DNA of 64,000 nucleotides from Citrobacter sp. FP75 (GCF_018342065.1 NZ_JAFDOE010000011.1:22113-86112); one strand, 5' to 3'; shown: positions 52,690 through 63,691, counted from the stretch's first letter. Program-made: numbers and translations. Notes: generated by a model not told the origin, from the letters alone.

Positions 52690-53883
52690 ATGATAATCAA
52701 ACCAAAAATTCGTGGATTCATCTGTACAACGACCCATCCGACTGGCTGCAAAGTCAATGTGGAAAAACAGATCGCGTACGTTAAGCAAAACGGGAAAATC
52801 GCTAACGGCCCTTCCCGTGTGCTGGTCATCGGTGCGTCCACCGGTTACGGCCTGGCGTCCAGAATTTCCGCCGCCTTTGGCAGCGGTGCCGCGACTATCG
52901 GCGTATTTTTCGAAAAACCAGGCACGGAAACCAAACCGGGTTCCGCGGGCTGGTATAACTCTGCTGCCTTCGATGAGGCCGCAAAACGCGAAGGTCTGTA
53001 TTCCAAAAGCATCAACGGCGACGCGTTCTCCGACGAGTGCCGCGATGAAGTCATCAAACTGATCAAAGAAGACCTGGGTCAGATTGACCTGGTGGTTTAC
53101 TCACTGGCTTCCCCGGTGCGTAAAATGCCGAAAACCGGTGAAATCGTCCGTTCTGCGCTGAAGCCAATCGGTGAGGTTTACACCTCTAAAGCGATTGATA
53201 CCAACAAAGATCAGATCATCACCGCCAGCATTGAGCCGGCAACCGAAGAAGAAGTTCAGAACACCGTCACCGTCATGGGCGGCGAAGACTGGGAACTGTG
53301 GATGGGCGCGCTGAACGAAGCGGGCGTACTGGCTGACGGCGTGAAAACCGTAGCCTACTCCTACATCGGTACCGACCTGACCTGGCCAATCTACTGGCAC
53401 GGCGCGCTGGGCAAAGCGAAGGAAGACCTCGACCGCGCGGCGGGTGCGCTGCGTAATCAACTGGCTCCGCTGCACGGTTCTGCGAACGTTGCCGTACTGA
53501 AATCCGTTATCACCCAGGCATCTTCTGCGATTCCGGTGATGCCGCTGTACATCTCCATGGTCTTCAAGCTGATGAAAGCACAGGGCATTCACGAGGGTTG
53601 TATCGAGCAGATCAACCGTCTGATGACCACCAGCCTGTACGGCGACAAAGTGGCGCTTGATGACAACCAGCGTATCCGTATGGATGACTGGGAACTGCGC
53701 GAAGACATTCAGCAGGCGTGTCGCGATCTGTGGCCGCTGATCACCACCGAAAACCTGGCGCATGAAACTGACTATGCAGGGTACAAGCAGGAATTCCTGA
53801 ACCTGTTCGGTTTTGCCCTCGACGGCGTGGATTACGACGCTGACGTAAATACCGAAGTCGAATTCGAAGTCATCACGCTGTAA
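52690..53883 (+). CDS. fabV: FabV, NADH-dependent enoyl-ACP (trans-2-enoyl-CoA) reductase
   Basis: A 397-residue SDR-related enoyl-ACP reductase that completes fatty acid elongation. The start [20 protein letters not shown], the NADH loop [11 protein letters not shown] and the catalytic Y-x8-K in [10 protein letters not shown] are typical of FabV rather than FabI. FabV enzymes are naturally resistant to triclosan. E. coli K-12 has no fabV; here it fills the ilvY-ilvA gap, transcribed with ilvY's orientation. Whether fabI is also present cannot be seen from this window. A strong terminator follows. Confidence 0.96.
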   Translation: MIIKPKIRGFICTTTHPTGCKVNVEKQIAYVKQNGKIANGPSRVLVIGASTGYGLASRISAAFGSGAATIGVFFEKPGTETKPGSAGWYNSAAFDEAAKREGLYSKSINGDAFSDECRDEVIKLIKEDLGQIDLVVYSLASPVRKMPKTGEIVRSALKPIGEVYTSKAIDTNKDQIITASIEPATEEEVQNTVTVMGGEDWELWMGALNEAGVLADGVKTVAYSYIGTDLTWPIYWHGALGKAKEDLDRAAGALRNQLAPLHGSANVAVLKSVITQASSAIPVMPLYISMVFKLMKAQGIHEGCIEQINRLMTTSLYGDKVALDDNQRIRMDDWELREDIQQACRDLWPLITTENLAHETDYAGYKQEFLNLFGFALDGVDYDADVNTEVEFEVITL

Positions 53884-53900
53884 TTTGCTGATACAGTTGC

Positions 53901-53935
53901 AAAAAGGGTTCATGTGAAAACATGAACCCTTTTTT
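53901..53935. terminator. Terminator between fabV and ilvA
   Basis: AAAGGGTTCATGT-GAAA-ACATGAACCCTTT, a 13-bp stem with A and T runs on either side; can serve both convergent genes. Confidence 0.92.
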
Positions 53936-53946
53936 AATGGCCGCCG

Positions 53947-55491
53947 CTAACCCGCCAGAAAGAAGCGGAACGCCGGGTTATGGCTCTCATCGTGGCAGTC
54001 GTAGCCCAGTTCGTTCAGCCTCGTTTCAAAATCCGGTTCATGATCGCCCAGTTCAAACGCCGCCAGCACGCGCCCGTAGTCGGTGCCGTGGCTGCGGTAA
54101 TGGAACAGGGAAATATTCCAGTGGGTCCCTAAGGTATGCAGAAACTTCAACAGCGCACCTGGAGACTCCGGGAACTCAAAGCTGTATAGACGTTCCTGTA
54201 GCGGCTTAGAGGGACGTCCACCGACCATATAGCGCACGTGCAGCTTGGCCATTTCGTCGTCGGACAGATCCACCACGCTGTAACCGCCGTCGCTGAGCAA
54301 CTGAAGGATTTCTTTACGCTCTTCCAGCCCACGACTCAGACGTACGCCGACAAAAATACAGGCGTCCTTCGCATCAGCAAAACGGTAGTTAAACTCGGTC
54401 ACTGAGCGCCCACCCAGCAATTGACAGAATTTCAGGAAGCTGCCCTTTTCTTCCGGAATGGTCACCGCCAGTAGCGCTTCGCGTTGTTCCCCCAGCTCGC
54501 AGCGTTCAGACACGTAGCGCAGGCCGTGGAAGTTAACGTTAGCGCCGGAAAGAACATGCGCCAGACGCTCGCCGCGAATATTGTGCTGGGCGATGTACTT
54601 TTTCATCCCCGCCAGCGCCAGCGCCCCGGAGGGCTCCGCCACCGCGCGCACGTCTTCGAACAGGTCTTTCATCGCCGCGCAGATGGCATCGCTATCAACG
54701 GTGATAATGTCGTCGAGGTATTCCTGGCACAGACGGAAGGTTTCATCGCCAATGCGTTTCACCGCCACGCCTTCGGCAAACAAACCGACGCGCGGTAAGT
54801 CTACCGGATGGCCCGCATTCAGCGCCGCTTTCAGGCAGGCGGAATCTTCGGCTTCAACGGCAATCACTTTAATTTGCGGCATCAGCTGTTTAATCAGCAC
54901 CGCCACGCCCGCCGCCAGACCGCCGCCGCCAACGGGCACAAACACACGGTCGAGGTGAGCATCCTGCTGTAATAACTCCAGCGCCAGCGTGCCCTGCCCG
55001 GCAATCACCATCGGATGATCGAACGGTGGAACCCATGTAAAACCCTGCTGCTGCGACAATTCAATCGCTTTGGCTTTGGCTTCATCAAAATTCGCGCCGT
55101 GCAGCAATACTTCGCCACCGAAGCCGCGCACAGCATCAACTTTGATATCCGCTGTGGCCGTGGGCATGACAATCAGCGCTTTCACGCCAAGACGCGCGGA
55201 GGAAAAGGCCACGCCCTGGGCATGGTTTCCTGCCGACGCAGTGATCACGCCATGTGCTTTTTGCGCTTCGGTCAGACCCGCCATCATGGCGTAGGCCCCG
55301 CGCAGCTTGAAGCTATGAACGGGCTGTCGGTCTTCGCGCTTCACCAGAATGACGTTGTCGAGGCGCGAAGAGAGTTTTTCCATTTTTTGCAGCGGCGTTA
55401 CCTGCACCGCTTCGTAGACCGGTGCACGCAGCACCGCTCTGAGGTATTCGGCACCCTCAGGGGCACCGGATAGAGGTTGTGAATCCGCCAT
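53947..55491 (-). CDS. ilvA: IlvA, threonine deaminase (biosynthetic)
   Basis: A 514-residue PLP enzyme, first step of isoleucine synthesis. PLP-lysine in HSFKLRGAY, the glycine loop VPVGGGGLAAG, and two C-terminal ACT-like regulatory domains that bind isoleucine and valine. ATG at 55489-55491 (MADSQPLSGAPEG), five bases after ilvD. Confidence 0.97.
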   Translation of the reverse strand: MADSQPLSGAPEGAEYLRAVLRAPVYEAVQVTPLQKMEKLSSRLDNVILVKREDRQPVHSFKLRGAYAMMAGLTEAQKAHGVITASAGNHAQGVAFSSARLGVKALIVMPTATADIKVDAVRGFGGEVLLHGANFDEAKAKAIELSQQQGFTWVPPFDHPMVIAGQGTLALELLQQDAHLDRVFVPVGGGGLAAGVAVLIKQLMPQIKVIAVEAEDSACLKAALNAGHPVDLPRVGLFAEGVAVKRIGDETFRLCQEYLDDIITVDSDAICAAMKDLFEDVRAVAEPSGALALAGMKKYIAQHNIRGERLAHVLSGANVNFHGLRYVSERCELGEQREALLAVTIPEEKGSFLKFCQLLGGRSVTEFNYRFADAKDACIFVGVRLSRGLEERKEILQLLSDGGYSVVDLSDDEMAKLHVRYMVGGRPSKPLQERLYSFEFPESPGALLKFLHTLGTHWNISLFHYRSHGTDYGRVLAAFELGDHEPDFETRLNELGYDCHDESHNPAFRFFLAG

Positions 55492-55496
55492 GATCA

Positions 55497-57347
55497 TTAC
55501 CCCCCTAATTTCGACTTATCGCGCACCGCGCCTTTGTCAGCACTGGTTGCCAGGCTGGCATAAGCACGCAGCGCGAAGGAGACCTGACGCTGACGATCTT
55601 TTGGCGTCCAGGCTTTATCGCCGCGGGATTCCTGCGCTTCACGACGGGCCGCAATCTCCGCATCGCTCAACAGCAACTGAATACCACGATTCGGGATATC
55701 AATCGCAATCATGTCGCCATCTTCGATAATCGCAATGTTGCCGCCGCTCGCCGCTTCCGGAGAAACGTGACCGATAGACAGACCCGATGTCCCCCCGGAG
55801 AAACGCCCGTCGGTGATCAATGCACAGGCTTTGCCGAGCCCCATCGATTTCAGGAAAGTGGTTGGGTAAAGCATTTCCTGCATGCCCGGCCCGCCTTTCG
55901 GCCCTTCGTAGCGGATCACCACCACGTCGCCTGCCACCACTTTGCCACCGAGAATGGCTTCAACGGCATCGTCCTGACTTTCGTATACTTTCGCCGGGCC
56001 GGTGAATTTCAGGATGCTGTCATCCACGCCTGCGGTTTTCACGATGCAGCCGTTTTCCGCAAAGTTACCGTACAGCACGGCCAGACCGCCGTCTTTGCTG
56101 TAGGCATGTTCCAGAGAACGAATACAACCTTCGGCGCGATCGTCATCCAGCGTATCCCAGCGGCAATCCTGCGAGAACGCCTGCGTAGTACGAACGCCCG
56201 CCGGGCCAGCGCGGAACATGTTTTTCACCGCTTCATCCTGGGTCAGCATGACATCGTAGCGATCCAGGGTCTGTGGCAAGGTCAGCCCCAGCACGTTTTT
56301 CACGTCGCGGTTCAGCAGTTCGGCGCGATCCAGCTCGCCCAAAATCCCCAGTACACCGCCCGCGCGGTGGACATCTTCCATGTGGTATTTCTGCGTACTT
56401 GGTGCAACCTTGCACAGCTGCGGGACTTTGCGGGACAGCTTGTCGATATCACTCATGGTGAAGTCGATTTCCGCTTCCTGCGCGGCAGCCAGCAAATGCA
56501 GAACGGTGTTAGTGGAACCACCCATGGCGATATCCAGGGTCATGGCATTTTCAAACGCCGCCTTATTGGCGATATTGCGCGGCAATGCGGAATCATCATT
56601 CTGCTCGTAATAACGTTTGGTCAGCTCAACAATACGTGAACCCGCATTGAGGAACAGCTGTTTACGGTCAGCGTGGGTTGCCAACAGCGAACCGTTACCC
56701 GGCTGCGACAGGCCCAGCGCTTCGGTCAGGCAGTTCATCGAGTTGGCGGTGAACATACCGGAACAGGAACCGCAGGTTGGGCAAGCGGAGCGTTCAACCT
56801 GGTCGCTTTGCTCATCGGTCACTTTCGGGTCCGCGCCCTGAATCATCGCATCAACCAGGTCGAGCTTGATGATTTTGTCAGACAGTTTGGTTTTCCCGGC
56901 TTCCATCGGGCCGCCGGAAACAAAGATCACTGGAATATTCAGGCGCAGGGAGGCCATTAACATCCCCGGGGTGATTTTGTCGCAGTTGGAGATACAGACC
57001 ATGGCGTCGGCGCAGTGGGCATTGACCATGTATTCAACGGAGTCGGCGATCAGTTCGCGGGACGGCAGGGAATAAAGCATGCCCCCGTGCCCCATGGCGA
57101 TACCATCATCCACCGCAATGGTGTTGAACTCTTTGGCAACGCCACCAGAGGCTTCAATTTGCTCAGCAACCAGTTTACCGAGGTCGCGCAGGTGGACGTG
57201 ACCCGGCACGAACTGGGTAAACGAGTTCACCACAGCGATAATCGGTTTACCGAAGTCATCATCGGTCATCCCGGTGGCGCGCCACAGTGCGCGGGCACCC
57301 GCCATATTGCGGCCGTGGGTGGTGGTGGCAGAACGATACTTAGGCAT
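55497..57347 (-). CDS. ilvD: IlvD, dihydroxy-acid dehydratase
   Basis: A 616-residue [4Fe-4S] dehydratase, third step of branched-chain amino acid synthesis. The cluster and active-site Cys are in [14 protein letters not shown] and [16 protein letters not shown]. Length equals E. coli IlvD. It lies 62 bases after ilvE in the same operon. Confidence 0.97.
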   Translation of the reverse strand: MPKYRSATTTHGRNMAGARALWRATGMTDDDFGKPIIAVVNSFTQFVPGHVHLRDLGKLVAEQIEASGGVAKEFNTIAVDDGIAMGHGGMLYSLPSRELIADSVEYMVNAHCADAMVCISNCDKITPGMLMASLRLNIPVIFVSGGPMEAGKTKLSDKIIKLDLVDAMIQGADPKVTDEQSDQVERSACPTCGSCSGMFTANSMNCLTEALGLSQPGNGSLLATHADRKQLFLNAGSRIVELTKRYYEQNDDSALPRNIANKAAFENAMTLDIAMGGSTNTVLHLLAAAQEAEIDFTMSDIDKLSRKVPQLCKVAPSTQKYHMEDVHRAGGVLGILGELDRAELLNRDVKNVLGLTLPQTLDRYDVMLTQDEAVKNMFRAGPAGVRTTQAFSQDCRWDTLDDDRAEGCIRSLEHAYSKDGGLAVLYGNFAENGCIVKTAGVDDSILKFTGPAKVYESQDDAVEAILGGKVVAGDVVVIRYEGPKGGPGMQEMLYPTTFLKSMGLGKACALITDGRFSGGTSGLSIGHVSPEAASGGNIAIIEDGDMIAIDIPNRGIQLLLSDAEIAARREAQESRGDKAWTPKDRQRQVSFALRAYASLATSADKGAVRDKSKLGG

Positions 57348-57409
57348 GCTTGATTAACTCCCGTCTATCTAATAATTGGGACGGTGCGTGCCGTCCCATC
57401 TTTTAATAC

Positions 57410-58339
57410 TTAGTTATTAACTTGATCCAACCAGCCGTATTTATCTTCCGTTTCGCCGGTGAAGAGACCAAAGAAGGCTTGCTGAATGCGTTTGGTCACC
57501 GGGCCACAGCGGCCTTCACCCACCTGAATACCATCGACGCTACGTACCGGGGTGATTTCCGCCGCGGTACCGGACATGAACACTTCGTCGGCCAGATACA
57601 GTGATTCACGGGACAGCACCTGCTCACGCACTTCGATATCGAGGTCTTTCGCCAGCTTGATGATCGCGTCACGGGTGATACCCGGCAGCGCGGAAGAGGT
57701 AAACGGCGGGGTAAACAGAATGCCGTCTTTAACTTCAAACAAGTTTTCACCCGCGCCTTCGGAGATGTAGCCATTCACATCCAGCGCAATACCTTCCTGA
57801 TAACCATGACGACGCGCTTCGCTACCCACCAGCAGCGAAGACAGATAGTTACCGCCCGCTTTGGCCGCAGTAGGGATGGTGTTCGGCGCAACGCGGTTCC
57901 AGGAAGAAACCATCGCGTCAATCCCCTGATCCAGTGCATCAGCCCCCAGGTAAGCCCCCCATGGGAACGCAGCAATAATCACATCGGTGGTGTATCCCGC
58001 CGGCGGGTTAACGCCCATCCCGACATCGCCAACAAATACCAGCGGGCGGATGTACGCACTGGTCAGGTTGTTTTTGCGGATCACCGCGCGGCAAGCTTCC
58101 ATCAACTCATCAACGCTCTGAGAAACCGGAAAACGATAAATCTTGGCTGAATCACGCAGACGCTGCATATGTTCGCGATGACGAAACACCACTGGCCCTT
58201 TGTGAGAATCGTAGCAGCGGATACCTTCAAATACTGACGTACCGTAGTGCAGCGCGTGGGACATCACGTGAACCTTCGCGTCTTCCCAACGAATCATCTC
58301 GCCATTGGACCAAATGAAATCAGCTTTTTTCGTCGTCAT
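57410..58339 (-). CDS. ilvE: IlvE, branched-chain amino acid aminotransferase
   Basis: A 309-residue fold-IV PLP aminotransferase, last step for valine, isoleucine and leucine. It has GTSVFEGIRCYD near the start, and the signature GYISEGAGENLF. Seventeen bases after ilvM. Confidence 0.97.
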   Translation of the reverse strand: MTTKKADFIWSNGEMIRWEDAKVHVMSHALHYGTSVFEGIRCYDSHKGPVVFRHREHMQRLRDSAKIYRFPVSQSVDELMEACRAVIRKNNLTSAYIRPLVFVGDVGMGVNPPAGYTTDVIIAAFPWGAYLGADALDQGIDAMVSSWNRVAPNTIPTAAKAGGNYLSSLLVGSEARRHGYQEGIALDVNGYISEGAGENLFEVKDGILFTPPFTSSALPGITRDAIIKLAKDLDIEVREQVLSRESLYLADEVFMSGTAAEITPVRSVDGIQVGEGRCGPVTKRIQQAFFGLFTGETEDKYGWLDQVNN

Positions 58340-58356
58340 TTTTCTTCCTTTTGCGC

Positions 58357-58620
58357 TCAGGCGCGAATTTGTTGTGATGTGGTTGTGCTCTGGCAGATAG
58401 CAACATGTGCAACATCTACCAGTTTACTTAACTGACTAAACAGTAAGTCGACCGACCGTGGGCTGGCAACGGTCAATTCAATATTTATATTCTGTGCATC
58501 GCTGGCGGCTTCCATATTCATGGAGCACACCTGAAAACCACGATGGCGTACCACGCGTAAAACACGTTCTAACGTTTCCGGATTGAAACGAGCCTCAACG
58601 GCGACCTGATGTTGCATCAT
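58357..58620 (-). CDS. ilvM: IlvM, acetolactate synthase II small subunit
   Basis: An 87-residue ACT-domain regulatory subunit of acetolactate synthase [22 protein letters not shown] is the conserved start, and it overlaps ilvG by four bases. Isozyme II is known to be insensitive to valine feedback. Confidence 0.96.
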   Translation of the reverse strand: MMQHQVAVEARFNPETLERVLRVVRHRGFQVCSMNMEAASDAQNINIELTVASPRSVDLLFSQLSKLVDVAHVAICQSTTTSQQIRA

Positions 58621-60263
58621 GATGATTTCTCCAGCATTTCTGAGTTACTGGCACCTGGCGGTACCAGAGGCCAGACATTCTCAAGTTCGTCGATTGAGAC
58701 ATGAAGCAGGTATGGCCCCTTACTGTTCAGCATGGTGTCGAGAGCTGCTTCAACCTGGTCTTTACGGGTGATGTGTTGGCCTGGGATGCCGAAGGCGCCG
58801 GCCAACATAAGGAAATCGGGGTTATCGGTCAGGGTGGTTTCGCTATAGCGTTCCTGGAAAAAAAGCTGCTGCCATTGTCGCACCATGCCTAACCGCTGGT
58901 TGTCGAGTAAGACTATCTTCAGCGGCAACTGCTTGCGTTTTACGGTGCCCAACTCCTGCACGTTCATCATGAAGGAGCCGTCACCGGAGATACAGATTAC
59001 CGTATCGTCCGGGCGGGCCACCTGTGCCCCCACCGCAGCAGGCAGGCCAAAGCCCATCGTTCCCAGGCCGCTGGAGGTGATGAAGTTCTCCGGGCGAGTG
59101 TAGATCATATGTTGTGCTGACCACATCTGGTGCTGGCCTACATCCGTCGTCACCACGCTATTCGTAGGTTTGCGATCGGACAGCTGTTTTAACAACAGCG
59201 GTGCGTAAATAGCCTCGCCCGGATGATCGTAGCGCCAGGCATGTTCTGCGCGCATATTGGCAGTATGCTGGCACCATTCATTGAGGGTCAGCGGTTGCTG
59301 TAATGCAGGTAACAGCGTATTCAAATCACCCTGCAGCGCAACGTGCGCCTGGCGCAGTTTGTTCATCTCAGCCGGATCGATATCCATGTGGATCACGCTG
59401 GCATTGGGGGCAAAGGTGTTCAGCTTGCCGGTCACCCGGTCATCAAAACGTGCACCAACGGCAATCAGCAAATCACACTCTTGCACCGCGAAATTCGCGG
59501 CTTTAGTACCGTGCATTCCCAACATGCCCAAATAGTACGGGTAGTCCGAATCCACTGCGCCCAAACCTTTCAGCGTGCAGGCGACCGGCATTTGGGTAAT
59601 CGCAATAAACTCACGCAGGGCTGGAACCGCCTGCGCCATACCTACACCACCACCTACATACAGGATGGGTTTCTGCGCCTGTGCCAGCATCTTGCGGGCT
59701 TGTTCAACTTCAGCATGTGGGAAAGCCGCTGCATTTTCGACGGTAGTGAAATACGGCTCCAGCGTACCGCTGGCTAATTGGATGTCTTTCGGGATATCAA
59801 CCAGAACCGGGCCAGGACGACCGGAATTCGCCACGGTGAAGGCCTCAGCCATGATACGCGGCAGTTCTTCCAGCGACTGCACCAGGAAGCTGTGTTTAGT
59901 GCAGGACAACGACATGCCAAGTACGTCCACTTCCTGGAATGCATCGGTGCCGATAAACGGGGAAGAGACCTGACCGGTGATCGCCACAACGGGAACGGAA
60001 TCTAACAGCGCATCCGCCAGGCCGGTGATCAGATTGGTTGCGCCAGGACCGGAAGTCGCGATACAGACCCCGGTTTTACCGGTTGAGCGGGCATAACCAA
60101 TCGCCGCCATCGCCGCACCCTGCTCGTGTCGACACAACAAGTGTTCTACGCCGCCGTCATACAACGCATCGTAAACCGGCATAATTGCGCCACCGGGATA
60201 ACCAAAGACGGTATTAACCCCTTGTGCACGCAACGCATGTACCACCCACTGTGCCCCATTCAT
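58617..60263 (-). CDS. ilvG: IlvG, acetolactate synthase II large subunit (intact)
   Basis: A full-length 548-residue ThDP enzyme. [10 protein letters not shown] at the N-terminus, the catalytic Glu in [12 protein letters not shown] and the ThDP motif [12 protein letters not shown] are all in one frame. E. coli K-12 carries a frameshift here that makes it valine-sensitive; this copy is intact, so acetolactate can be made when valine is high. Overlaps ilvM by four bases. Confidence 0.97.
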   Translation of the reverse strand: MNGAQWVVHALRAQGVNTVFGYPGGAIMPVYDALYDGGVEHLLCRHEQGAAMAAIGYARSTGKTGVCIATSGPGATNLITGLADALLDSVPVVAITGQVSSPFIGTDAFQEVDVLGMSLSCTKHSFLVQSLEELPRIMAEAFTVANSGRPGPVLVDIPKDIQLASGTLEPYFTTVENAAAFPHAEVEQARKMLAQAQKPILYVGGGVGMAQAVPALREFIAITQMPVACTLKGLGAVDSDYPYYLGMLGMHGTKAANFAVQECDLLIAVGARFDDRVTGKLNTFAPNASVIHMDIDPAEMNKLRQAHVALQGDLNTLLPALQQPLTLNEWCQHTANMRAEHAWRYDHPGEAIYAPLLLKQLSDRKPTNSVVTTDVGQHQMWSAQHMIYTRPENFITSSGLGTMGFGLPAAVGAQVARPDDTVICISGDGSFMMNVQELGTVKRKQLPLKIVLLDNQRLGMVRQWQQLFFQERYSETTLTDNPDFLMLAGAFGIPGQHITRKDQVEAALDTMLNSKGPYLLHVSIDELENVWPLVPPGASNSEMLEKSS

Positions 60264-60265
60264 AG

Positions 60266-60316
60266 TTACATCCCCGCCGTAAATCTTGAGAAACAGAACT
60301 TTATGCTAGTGTTCAC
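60266..60316 (-). CDS. ilvX: IlvX, 16-residue peptide upstream of ilvG
   Basis: GTG (60314-60316) followed by codons for [15 protein letters not shown] and a TAA, two bases before ilvG. It matches E. coli IlvX (MNNSTKFCFSRFRTGN as I recall) in length and core KFCFSRF. AGGGG lies upstream. E. coli IlvX is a detected small protein of unknown role. The conservation suggests translation coupled to ilvG. Confidence 0.65.
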   Translation of the reverse strand: MNTSIKFCFSRFTAGM

Positions 60317-60346
60317 TTTCTGCCCCTCATTTAAGTTTTTAAGGTC

Positions 60347-60378
60347 AAAAAAAACCCCCGGACCTTTCGGTGCGGGGG
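60347..60378 (-). terminator. Attenuator of the ilvLXGMEDA operon
   Basis: CCCCCGCACCGAAAGGTCCGGGGG followed by eight T on the minus strand, after ilvL. With the leader peptide it forms the classic branched-chain amino acid attenuator. Confidence 0.93.
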
Positions 60379-60402
60379 TCTTAGTTCGTTAAGGCTTGTT
60401 TT

Positions 60403-60501
60403 TTAAGCCTTTCCTCGTCCAAGTGCAGCCCCGCACGGTGGGATAATAATCACCACCACGCTAATCACGACCAGGCTAATCACTCGTAGAAGGGCTGTCA
60501 T
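60403..60501 (-). CDS. ilvL: IlvL, attenuator leader peptide
   Basis: A 32-residue leader starting MTALLRVISLVV and ending in GAALGRGKA, packed with Leu, Ile and Val codons, so ribosome stalling reads the supply of all three amino acids. The sequence is that of E. coli IlvL. The terminator lies 25 bases downstream. Confidence 0.95.
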   Translation of the reverse strand: MTALLRVISLVVISVVVIIIPPCGAALGRGKA

Positions 60502-60854
60502 TTTTGTATTTTCTTGCATCTTGTTCGAAGGAATACCTAAAGAGTTACCATAGAATTTGCAAATCACACAAGATATTTTTTTATTGGTTTTTCTGACGCT
60601 GTTAACGGTTTAGATAAATACCTTTGTTTTTTATACAAAAAATAGAAAATGAAAATATTTCACGTTATTCAGCAAACACGATCATGTTTTACCTCTGTAT
60701 GAGGTACTTCCAGATGTGTTTGCGAGCGTAGTTCCAGACACTACGCAAATAATTATTTATTGCACAAAAACACATGAATCAGCATCTAAAAGCATCAATT
60801 AAGTAAGATATTGCCGCTATCTATTACGACATAATAGCTATCTCAGGAGGTGTT
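60502..60854. other. Regulatory gap between ilvL and comM
   Basis: About 350 bases, very AT-rich in the middle (60590-60690). It must hold the ilvL promoter (a TATGGT-like -10 at about 60547-60552 on the minus strand) and the comM promoter. The ilv promoter of E. coli depends on an upstream IHF site in AT-rich DNA, which fits. AGGAGGTGTT just before 60855 is a strong ribosome site for comM. No ORF of note. Confidence 0.6.
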
Positions 60855-62375
60855 ATGTCACTGTCGATAGTCCACACACGCGCCGCGTTAGGCGTCAATG
60901 CACCACCCATTACTATTGAAGTACATATTAGTAGTGGCTTGCCCGGCTTAACCATGGTCGGGTTGCCCGAAACTACCGTGAAAGAGGCCCGCGATCGGGT
61001 TCGCAGTGCGATTATTAATAGCGGGTATGAATTTCCGGCCAAGAAGATAACCATCAACCTCGCTCCGGCTGATCTGCCTAAAGAAGGCGGGAGATATGAT
61101 TTGCCTATCGCCGTTGCGCTCCTGGCAGCGTCAGAGCAGCTTACAACACATAATCTCGATACTTATGAGTTACTAGGTGAATTAGCGCTTACAGGGGCGT
61201 TACGCGGCGTTCCCGGAGCGATATCAAGCGCAACCGAAGCGATTCGCGCAGGCAGACGAATCATTGTCGCAAAAGAGAATGCTGCAGAAGTGGGGTTGAT
61301 ACACGGCGAGGGGTGCCTGATTGCCGATCACCTGCAGTCTGTATGCGCATTTCTTGAAGATAAGCATGAATTAGAAAGGCCCGTTTGCGTAGAGATTCCG
61401 CATGCAGACTCTTCTGATGACCTCAGCGACGTCATCGGCCAGGAACAGGGCAAACGAGGGCTGGAGATAACCGCCGCAGGCGGCCACAATCTCCTGCTCA
61501 TCGGCCCGCCGGGCACGGGGAAAACAATGCTGGCCAGTCGCCTCAGAGGACTGCTGCCACCGTTAAGCAACGAGGAAGCACTGGAAAGTGCGGCAATCCT
61601 CAGCCTGGTCAATTCCGATACGATACAAAAGCAGTGGAAGCAACGCCCTTTTCGCTCACCTCATCACAGCGCATCTTTAACTGCCATGGTGGGAGGAGGA
61701 TCGATACCGGCACCAGGAGAGATTTCTCTGGCACATAACGGCATACTATTTTTGGATGAATTGCCCGAGTTTGAACGCCGTACGCTGGATGCTCTACGTG
61801 AACCCATTGAATCCGGACAAATTCATTTATCACGTACCCGGGCAAAAATAACCTACCCGGCACGCTTTCAACTGATAGCGGCAATGAATCCAAGCCCTAC
61901 GGGACACTATCAGGGAAACCACAATCGCTGTACCCCAGAGCAAACGCTACGCTATCTCAATCGTTTATCCGGCCCTTTTCTCGACCGCTTCGATTTGTCC
62001 CTCGAAATTCCCCTTCCACCGCCAGGTATACTCAGTCAACATGCGGTAAAGGGAGAAGACAGCAAGATGGTGAAGAAACGCGTTATGGCCGCGCGTGAGC
62101 GCCAGTACCAGCGGCAAAATAAGTTAAATGCACATCTGAGTAGCCAGGATATACATCAATTCTGTATCTTGCACAGGGATGATGCGCGCTGGCTGGAGGA
62201 AACGTTGGCGCATCTTGGATTGTCCATCCGTGCATGGCTGCGCCTGATAAAGGTCGCTCGCACGATTGCGGATATTGAGCAATGTGAACAGATCACCCGT
62301 CAACATTTACAGGAAGCCGTTGGTTATCGGGCAATAGACCGGCTGTTAATCCATTTGCAGAAACTACTGGCATAA
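60855..62375 (+). CDS. comM: ComM (YifB), AAA+ branch-migration helicase
   Basis: A 506-residue ComM/Mg-chelatase-like AAA+ protein. N-terminal Lon-type domain (GVNAPPITIEVHISSGLPG), Walker A IGPPGTGKTML, Walker B ILFLDELPEF and a C-terminal Mg_chelatase domain. In Vibrio ComM promotes branch migration in natural transformation; the enterobacterial role is less clear. Divergent from ilvL. Confidence 0.94.
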   Translation: MSLSIVHTRAALGVNAPPITIEVHISSGLPGLTMVGLPETTVKEARDRVRSAIINSGYEFPAKKITINLAPADLPKEGGRYDLPIAVALLAASEQLTTHNLDTYELLGELALTGALRGVPGAISSATEAIRAGRRIIVAKENAAEVGLIHGEGCLIADHLQSVCAFLEDKHELERPVCVEIPHADSSDDLSDVIGQEQGKRGLEITAAGGHNLLLIGPPGTGKTMLASRLRGLLPPLSNEEALESAAILSLVNSDTIQKQWKQRPFRSPHHSASLTAMVGGGSIPAPGEISLAHNGILFLDELPEFERRTLDALREPIESGQIHLSRTRAKITYPARFQLIAAMNPSPTGHYQGNHNRCTPEQTLRYLNRLSGPFLDRFDLSLEIPLPPPGILSQHAVKGEDSKMVKKRVMAARERQYQRQNKLNAHLSSQDIHQFCILHRDDARWLEETLAHLGLSIRAWLRLIKVARTIADIEQCEQITRQHLQEAVGYRAIDRLLIHLQKLLA

Positions 62376-62398
62376 AAAAAGGGCTTTCGCCCTTTTTT
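62374..62398. terminator. Bidirectional terminator between comM and maoP
   Basis: AAAAAAAGGGC-TTTC-GCCCTTTTTT between convergent genes. Confidence 0.88.
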
Positions 62399-62400
62399 CA

Positions 62401-62739
62401 TTAATCTTCTGACTCGGTGTAATCTTCCGCACCCTCTACTTGAGGTTTACCGCCGGACAGCGTGTGGAAACGTTTTGGACGCTTAATACGCGTCATGTAT
62501 TTAGACCACACACGTTCAGCTTCGGTGACCGGCTCACGTTCACCACGGCATACCGCCACAAATAGTTTCTCTTCTTCCGTTACCGGCTCACGCTTGCCCA
62601 GATCCAGCTCATTGAAAGCATAACCGTGACGCTCAAGCAGTTGTGCCTCTTTAATGGTGAAATCACCATGACGGGAGAATCCGCGGGGATAATATTTATT
62701 GTCGAAATATCGATTAGTCGTCGTAAAGCTTTCCGCCAT
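62401..62739 (-). CDS. maoP: MaoP (YifE), Ori macrodomain organiser
   Basis: A 112-residue DUF413 protein equal in length to E. coli MaoP, which with the nearby site maoS limits long-range contacts in the Ori macrodomain. The segment [18 protein letters not shown] is conserved. Divergent from hdfR; I did not identify maoS itself. Confidence 0.93.
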   Translation of the reverse strand: MAESFTTTNRYFDNKYYPRGFSRHGDFTIKEAQLLERHGYAFNELDLGKREPVTEEEKLFVAVCRGEREPVTEAERVWSKYMTRIKRPKRFHTLSGGKPQVEGAEDYTESED

Positions 62740-62857
62740 CCTGCACGCTCCTAATTCTTTGGCCGAGCTATTTATGGCGCGGAGTATTAGTTACGCTTGA
62801 CAGAGCGTCAAACAAAAGATTTAAATCATAACGACAAATTATTTTATGGAGCGAGTT

Positions 62858-63691
62858 GTGGATACGGAATTGTTAAAGACTTTCCTGGAAGTTAGCCGAA
62901 CGCGCCACTTTGGTCGGGCAGCTGAAGCGCTCTATCTGACCCAGTCGGCAGTCAGTTTTCGTATCAGACAACTGGAAAATCAACTAGGTGTGAACCTGTT
63001 CACCCGACACAGAAACAATATCCGTTTAACCGCAGCGGGTGAAAAATTACTGCCGTATGCTGAAACGCTGATGAATACGTGGCAAGCAGCACGTAAGGAG
63101 GTCGCGAATACCTCGCGACATAATGAGTTCTCTATCGGAGCCAGCGCTTCCCTTTGGGAGTGCATGCTCAATGGCTGGCTGGGACGGTTGTATCAGTCGC
63201 AAGAACCGCAAGCCAGCCTGCAATTTGAAGCCAGGATCGCACAGCGTCAGTCGTTAGTTAAGCAACTCCATGAACGGCAGCTTGATCTGCTGATTACCAC
63301 CGAAACACCCAAAATGGACGAATTTAGCAGCCAACTGCTGGGATATTTCACGCTGGCGTTGTATTCCAGTAAACCATCACAAACAAAAGACGAATTGAAT
63401 TACCTGCGCCTGGAATGGGGACCGGATTTCCAACAACACGAAGTGGGATTAGTTGCAGGCGATGAAGTACCGGTGCTTACCACCAGTTCTGCTGAGTTGG
63501 CAAGGCAGCAACTTTCTGTACTGAAGGGTTTTAGCTGGCTTCCTGTCAGCTGGGCAAAAACGAAAAGCGATCTCCACATGATGACTGACAGCACGACGCT
63601 TTCACGTCCGTTATATGCGGTTTGGCTGCAAAATAGCGATAAACATACGCTTATCCGCGATCTGTTGAAAACGAATATTCTGGATGACTAA
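62858..63691 (+). CDS. hdfR: HdfR, LysR-family regulator (flhDC repressor)
   Basis: A 277-residue LysR regulator that represses flhDC and activates gltBD in E. coli. The HTH is at about residues 17-36 ([20 protein letters not shown]). I choose GTG 62858 ([13 protein letters not shown]), the E. coli start, with GGAG 6-7 bases upstream; an ATG four codons earlier would put the ribosome site inside the gene. Divergent from maoP. Confidence 0.94.
   Translation: MDTELLKTFLEVSRTRHFGRAAEALYLTQSAVSFRIRQLENQLGVNLFTRHRNNIRLTAAGEKLLPYAETLMNTWQAARKEVANTSRHNEFSIGASASLWECMLNGWLGRLYQSQEPQASLQFEARIAQRQSLVKQLHERQLDLLITTETPKMDEFSSQLLGYFTLALYSSKPSQTKDELNYLRLEWGPDFQQHEVGLVAGDEVPVLTTSSAELARQQLSVLKGFSWLPVSWAKTKSDLHMMTDSTTLSRPLYAVWLQNSDKHTLIRDLLKTNILDD

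Noticed and set aside
53101..53913. 270-codon minus-strand ORF opposite fabV
   Set aside because: Antisense shadow of fabV; it crosses the fabV terminator.
55767..56639. 290-codon plus-strand ORF opposite ilvD
   Set aside because: Antisense shadow of ilvD with no ribosome site or recognisable motif.
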